From contig OX365950.1 in assembly GCA_947247005.1 (NCBI GenBank), positions 51,622,761 through 51,686,760 on the forward strand: a stretch of 64,000 bases of DNA. The letters run 5' to 3'. The translations under genes were made by a program, and so were the position numbers. Shown here piece by piece: positions 57,573 through 64,000 of this stretch. Source of the stretch: Spisula solida. Its lineage: Eukaryota > Mollusca > Bivalvia > Venerida > Mactridae. The number at the start of each line of letters is the position of its first letter. Position 1 is the first letter of the stretch. A model generated the notes under the pieces. That model saw only the letters and a list, made by a program, of their open reading frames with translations. It did not search any database and was not told where the DNA came from.

Positions 57573-60000
57573 AAATTACTTATTTGTCTGTCTAGGCTGT
57601 TCCAAAACAAGTAAAAAAATGTCCTCATATTTACCGGAGTAAATACTCTGATATTAAGGATTTGTATTTATATATGTATACTTTATGATTGTATGAAACT
57701 CATGTATTGTGTTTCATTATACTGCAAAATGTTCAGTCTTAATTGTGTACTTTTATATATGTGCAAATATTTACTATAATGACTGTGATATATTGTTATA
57801 TATTATATGCCTGTCAATCATTGATTGTTATTATTTTACTATGTACCATGTCCAGTGTCTAATCGCTATATAAACTTAAATCGTTTTATACGGTAATTAT
57901 AAAATAATTATATACAGAACTAAACAATTACATATATTGAATGAATACGTGTTAATTTGTTAAAATTTTTAGAAAAGTTTCACTTTTAATTGCATCACAT
58001 CAGTAAATTTTGTTACAGGTAAATTTTGCAATATCACTTTAAAGCTCAACTGGTTAGTTTAAGCTTCGGAAGATGTTCTGCACAGTTGCCATAGTTTATA
58101 TTAAATTATTAATTTCTATTTTAAACAATTAATTTAAAGGTATTTTATGTAAATAGTGATTAAAATAATAGAAGTAAAGCTAATTAAAGACTTTCATTTT
58201 TATATTTTTTCATGTATAAATAACACTTAATTTATATAAGGAAGATCGCCATATCATGCAATCACCCATTCATATCCATTGTTCCAACCAGTAGTCTATT
58301 GGCTGAATATTCAATTAAATCTAGCTTGATTGACCAATAACTTGCTGATGGTCGAATTAGCATGTATTAGGTAAATACCTTTGTATATACCATGAGCCCT
58401 CCTATAAAGTGTGACACTGGGGCCATAATAAAAAATCAGATTACCAATTCCCGATATGGGACGATATGATCATGTCAAATCATAAACAGGTGCAGTTATG
58501 ACCTTAAAAACTATAGTATTAATTGGTGATTTAAATTTTTCACTTTGTAAATTAAGCACTCTCTATTTTGTATTAAATGGGCTATGGGAGATAAAATAAG
58601 TGCTTGTTCCACAATCATTATGCTAACTCCTGCTAACTTCGTTATAATCCAAATCAAACAAATTTAGTGTTAATTTTCATATCCAATATTTACAATATAA
58701 TTTGGGATTTATTCAAATCCTAAGTCCTTTGTAGTTTTTCTGTACTGTTTTACAAACAGAAACTAGTAAATATTGTTTTAGTGATAAGTTTAAAGCATTT
58801 TCCACTATATTTATCAAAGAAAATGCGTAATAGATTGTAATAAAAATGTAAATCATCTTATATAACCAGAGAATGCATATATCCTATCATACTTCTAACA
58901 TTTCAACCAAATCATCTGATTAATTATGTAAAGTCAACTCCTGTTGTGTCAAAATAGAAATTCAGAATGTATGTCATAACGACAATTTACTGTATACATT
59001 TGTATATCTATTTATAACCCTGCTAAATGGAATCCTAGCTTTCACATTATCGTAGATGCATAATATATGTTACTGAACATTGAATTTAACCAAAATATTA
59101 CTGTTAGCTTTTATACATGTATATAAATTTCTTAAAGCAAATTTCAATGAACTTATGATCTTTTCTGACTAGATTGAATATGCCGGTATGTATGAGGCAA
59201 GAATTATATAAGTATTACCGCGGATATAATAACATGTACTGTACATTCTTGTAATCTCAAATAGGCTGAACTTAATATATTCTTTGTTTTCCCTTCCCGA
59301 CCCACGCAGATTTAGATACAAATAATGAATATGTAGTAATAACTCTAAGGTGAAAAATTTAGAATTCTGGTACCAAGTTTACTAGTAAGAAACAAGTCTG
59401 TATACAGAAAATAACATTTTTATCTCCAATTGTTCATAAAAAAATCTTATTTCAATTTGGGCATTAAAATCTTTTGGGTTAAGGGCCGTTGTTTTGGGTA
59501 GGTAGTGGAAGGGGAAACAAACAATATTTTATTTTAGGCCATACAGGGTATGTACGTTTTTTTATTCAGACAAAATAACAAATTTAATATTACTTAGACT
59601 ACTACCATTCTTGTGTATACAAAAAACGTCATCATTTATGGGTTAAAATTTTGTAAAATATTGTTTATGATCGTAACATCCCTAAATTTTTAAACAAATT
59701 TACTCAACTTTTCACGTAAATAAAAATTGATCGTCAGATTATCGTCTGAACTTTTTACAGGCTAAACAGATTTAAAAGAAGGTAAACTGAAAAGTATCAA
59801 TAGTTTTAAATCCTTCAATATTGGACTTAGAAAAGCTTTTAATTCATTAAATTTTTAACCCGGTATACATTCTGAATGTTAGATGAATTGCGAAATTGTT
59901 AAAAATGATAACGAAAATAAGCCAGGCAATTGGAATTTTAGGCTATAAAACTAATTAGTATCTTTTAATTAATACCGGCTGGACACTGAATTGTATTTTG
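57573..60000. other. Very AT-rich intron sequence, no exon
   Basis: Nothing supported. Confidence 0.5.
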
Positions 60001-61225
60001 GCATTTTTTGTTCAGTCACAGGGTCGTTGGGTTGTCGGAAGACGTGTCAGGGGCCAGCGCTTGCCTCAAGAGTCGGGTGTGAAGACGGCCTTTATTTTGC
60101 TGACACGCATGTCAAGTGGTACTAAATATAGTGTAGTTTATACACAAATTGTTGAAGATTAAGTCAAATGTGTAAACTTTATATGAAACTTAATTTTTGT
60201 TTTTAAAATTTCATAAAATTTTCGTAAAACATGAATCATTATCTTCTGTTTTCTTTTCAGTTAAATAAAATTCTCAAAAAGTGATTTTCTATTTCATTTT
60301 TTGTTTGTACAAAATTCTATTCATTCCATTTGGAATTTAACATAATATTCATATTTTAAAATGAACATACTTATACATATGTATTTGGAAATTAGCATAT
60401 TTGCATATTCATATTTAGTTTACATGTTTGGTTGTGAAAGAGAAATGAAATATTTAATTTTTAATGTTTATTGCGGAAAAGGAATGTTTAAAATATTAAA
60501 TTATTTGTATATTGTAGGGCACTGTTCCCTTTTACTGGTCAAAATTCCTAGTGTACATGTGTTGTATAATTCACAAAATACTGTTTTCTAAAACTTTTTC
60601 GGCATTTATAGTCTCCAAACATTCAACGGCTGGTTCGAAAAATCTTTGAAATATGCAAAAAAAAAAAATTAAAAATGAACATTTTGAAAGAAAATCAATA
60701 TGAAAAATTACACAATTTTGTCTAATGTTAAAATAACATGTACATACCATCCAAATGTTTTCACATGCAATCTAATAAGTGGTTATATTATGTGGAAAGT
60801 AATCTTTTTACTGATTGAGGATGGAAGTGTGTGGTATAATGATTGTAAGGGTTGGGTGTGGCGTGTGGTAGCGACCACTGAGAGTGTGTGTAGATTATTT
60901 GACATGTATGGTGTATATATGAGTATAATGTTCGTAAATATTCAGATTATTTTCCACATAAAATACTGCAAAATTATTTTAGTTCTAATGAACATTTCCC
61001 TAATTTCGGCTCCACCACAGAAGAACACACCAGTTGAAAGGGTTCAGAATTGTATGAAACTGCAGAGTTCTGTAGAAATACAAAAGAAAACAAAACCCGA
61101 TATGTCAGCAAATTGTGTTTATCATCACCAAAATATACATGTAATTCTTTTTTGGTCACTCAGAAATTTTATTTCTTTAGAAATTTATTACTGAAAATCT
61201 TTTATCTTGATGATCTGGCAGCCTC
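60001..61225. other. No exon supported
   Basis: GC-richer patch at 60020-60120 (GGTCGTTGGGTTGTCGGAAG) and a 164-codon open frame at 60700-61194 show no SLC6 similarity or recognised domain. Confidence 0.4.
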
Positions 61226-61380
61226 AATAGCTCAGTGGTAGAGCAATCGCTTTGAGTGCGGGAGGTTCAGATTCTGTGGCAACATCATACCAAAACATGA
61301 AACATTTGTACCAGTGTTTTCATTGCTTGACTCTCAGCATTTAAAGTGAAAGCCAATTTCTCTTCTCTTATACCCTCATG
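61226..61380 (+). mobile_element. tRNA-derived SINE, copy 2
   Basis: CAATAGCTCAGTGGTAGAGC (A-box/D-arm) and GGAGGTTCAGATTCTGTGG (weakened B-box), then CATCATACCAAAACATGAAA and CTCTCAGCATTTAAAG, parallel to 45331-45470. Confidence 0.65.
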
Positions 61381-62838
61381 GCGATGGATTCCATCAGGAA
61401 TGAGGTGTCAAGAGTGAAATCAATTTGAGTTGTAAAACTGGTTTCACGACCAATAACAAATAAATTAGTTATAATCAACTAATCAAAGAGCTGAATAATT
61501 GAATAGTTACAATATGTGTATGCTAGACACAGGTGTTGTCAATACGGGTGAATCATGCTATTCCTATTGTATATTTTATAATTTTGGCTTTTCATGTTAT
61601 CATGCATTTCATCAAGTTTATTTTCTTATAAAACATTACTAGCAAAGTAAAAAACTTGTCTTGTATATGCAAATAAAACTTATTCACAAAAGTATCTTCT
61701 TATTACACGATTTTTTTTTTAAATTCTGATATATTGCAAATTGGGTTTTGGGTGGAGTAATATTTTAATTTCAAGTTGCAAGTTTGGTTAGCAAAATCGG
61801 CAAATTATATGCCAGTATATTTGGCCAATTTACCAGGTATATATTTCAATGCATTCTCATATGTAGCAATATACAAGACAATGTTTATATATTCCTGACG
61901 CTTAGTTTCCATAAAGGACACACATACACTTCCTCAATCCTAGAGTCCACTTCATACCTTTTACATAAAACAATCAATTTAATAATCCATTCTGAACGAA
62001 ACCTTCAAATTAACACAAACATTCACGTCTATGCAACATACATAAAATCCCTCCAGTCATCTTTCGTTCCTTGTTTTCACAATCCCTGTTGTTTTTCAAA
62101 GCATGTTTCCTGCCTGGTGATGGATAACTTCTTCTTCTGTGATTATACGATACATACAAACACCAAGTTACAGTCTACCACCAATGCCCCGATGATGCAT
62201 TGATAAACATTGCGACATATTCTGATATTGCATGTACCTTTCCTATCTAGTAACCATCATCTGACTTCCTCCTCTCATCAGATATCATATTAATCATGAT
62301 TGAACAGTTTTCGCCTGTTAAGCTAAACCAAACGTTATAGATTAGTTCCAATGTCTTATAGAAAAGACTGGTTTTAATGTTTTCTGGAACATACTGGTTG
62401 CAATGTCCTCTAGAATAGTATGGTTTTAAATACAAAAAGTTAGCAAAATTGCCCTACGGTTACCATACGAAAAATGTCTAGATCTCTGTAAAGGTTTCAC
62501 CTTGCTTTCTTGTGAATCCAACTATGCATCTTTTATTTATCTTACGAAGATCTTATTGTTTCTAACAATGCTATTATAAAAGGGAATTATGTTGCCTTCA
62601 TCTGTTTATTACTGTAGTATACCCATTGTGGGTTTTGTCTGAAAGATAATTCTGGCAGTACTATGACCCAATGACAATTCCTGCTTCTTTCAAAGCTTGC
62701 CTGATGCCCATGTTCCCTGGCTAAGTTAACTAACACTACATATCAAGATTACCTTATATTAATGTCAACATAATGGTTGTGGAATATAGAAATACAGGTT
62801 CATGAAGAAGCCATTCTAACGTCTTCTGATAATTTTTG
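61381..62838. other. No exon supported
   Basis: Includes a 139-codon open frame (61784-62203) without recognisable motifs. Confidence 0.4.
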
Positions 62839-63062
62839 ATAGAATGTCTTTGTTCCTTTGCTTGGGTTTTACTGATGACCAGGTCCTGTGTGATAGAATG
62901 TCTTTGTTTCTTGCTGGGGTTGTACTGATGCCCTGGCCCTGTTATTCAGTATGTCTTTGTCCTTTTGGTAGGGTTTTACTGATGCCCGAATCCTGTTATT
63001 TAGTATTCTTTTTGTTCCTTTGCTGGGATTTTACTGACGCCCAGGCTCTATTATTCAGTGTG
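62839..63062. repeat. ~55-bp diverged tandem repeat, about four units
   Basis: Units around ATGTCTTTGTTCCTTTGCTT, GGGTTTTACTGATGCCC and CCTGTTATTCAGT. The open frame across it is repeat-derived. Confidence 0.8.
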
Positions 63063-64000
63063 ACTTTAGACCTTCTTACAACCATGTTCTGTTTTAGGCA
63101 CATGGTTATTTCTCATTCTTTTGTTTGACCTTCGATGTTAAATGTTTTTGGAGATTCATTGTTCAGACGATTCCACTCAGCTAGTGCTCGGGTCATTTTG
63201 TTGAACATAATTAGATGCTGGCTTGTAATGCACTCTTTTGAAGCTTCTTTTCCATTGAACCTTCATTATTGACTTTATGTCATGCTCCCAAACTGTCCCG
63301 TTTTGATCGGGGTTCTCACGATCTGATGTGGACAAGTTATTGTTGTCCTAAACGAGGCCCTTGAAACACAAGCATTTCTTACTAACACCAGAGTATTAAG
63401 TTGTCCCATTTATTTATACTTTATTACACATATACAACGTCTTCTTTGCACCACTTCTGTTACACATTTCTCTTTAGTTGCTGTATTACTACATACATAC
63501 ACACGTATAAACAACATTTCTATCACTGCCTTCAAGATAAGACCACAAATCTACCATTAAAAGCTACAAAAATGTTTCCTATTTTCTTATTTTGATCTTT
63601 ATTGGTAATAAATACACTAAAATCATGCTTGGCCAATTCCTTTCCAAATTTTTTTTTATTTCGAAATCCAAACATTTGAAAGACAACCATTAAAACAGGG
63701 ATGCAGAATCCTCTGCCTAGGTGGATTAAGCTTCCCTAAAGATGTTCAATTAACTGCTTTTAATTATTATTTTCAATTAATTATAACAGCAGTAATGGCA
63801 GGTCTGTGCTCTTGTCATTCTATCTCAGATACTCTGCCTTACATACTCTATCAAAACATCATCAAAAAGCTGAAGTAAATCTATTTGCTAGTGATACTTT
63901 TATGTGCATTTTGTGTATGAATATTGCTATGCTATATAAAGAAATGTTACCTTTTTGTGCTAATGGCTTGATTTCTCTATACTTATAGTTTGGTATGTTT
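63063..64000. other. No exon supported to window end
   Basis: AT-rich; no TM9 exon recognised. Confidence 0.45.

Noticed and set aside
60700..61194. 164-codon open frame as a possible exon or gene
   Set aside because: AT-rich composition, no recognised motif, no similarity to TM9-12 of SLC6.
61784..62203. 139-codon open frame
   Set aside because: No motif; composition like the surrounding intron.

Overview
The window is AT-rich eukaryotic nuclear DNA with long introns, consensus GT-AG splice sites and a dense mosaic of short dispersed inverted-repeat elements and minisatellites. Together with the protein similarity of the one clear gene, this suggests a marine invertebrate, most likely a bivalve mollusc. 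That assignment is inference; no species can be named.

Layout. Positions 1-30,250 are intergenic or 5'-flanking DNA with no intact gene recognised. They hold a 1.75-kb satellite of about 35 49-bp units, most carrying the octamer TGACGTCA; a minus-strand two-finger C2H2 fragment beside it; several small terminal-inverted-repeat (MITE-like) families with repeated copies; a ~1-kb inverted-repeat element with decayed zinc-finger-like reading frames; a broken non-LTR reverse transcriptase; and an interlocked inverted repeat at 23.2-23.7 kb.

Positions ~30,251-52,757 carry the one clear gene, on the plus strand: the 5' part of a sodium/chloride-coupled SLC6 transporter closest in motifs to the glycine/proline branch. 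Eight well-supported exons, plus a tentative 9-nt first coding exon (M-S-K), join in frame into 436 residues that run from the N-terminus through transmembrane helix 8. No exon for helices 9-12 was found in the remaining 11.2 kb, so the gene appears to continue past the window. Its introns hold MITE copies, tandem arrays (28, 41, 44 and 39 bp units, TC and CAT-rich tracts), a recent 527-bp tandem duplication, SINE-like tRNA-derived heads and a LINE-type 3' tail.

Positions 52,758-64,000 are read as the next intron. They contain a 420-bp near-perfect palindrome, small minisatellites, a SINE-like copy and a weak coding-like patch on the minus strand.

The main result is the partial SLC6 gene and the repeat landscape around it. 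No multi-gene system or CRISPR array was seen, and most longer open frames outside the exons fall in tandem repeats or MITEs.
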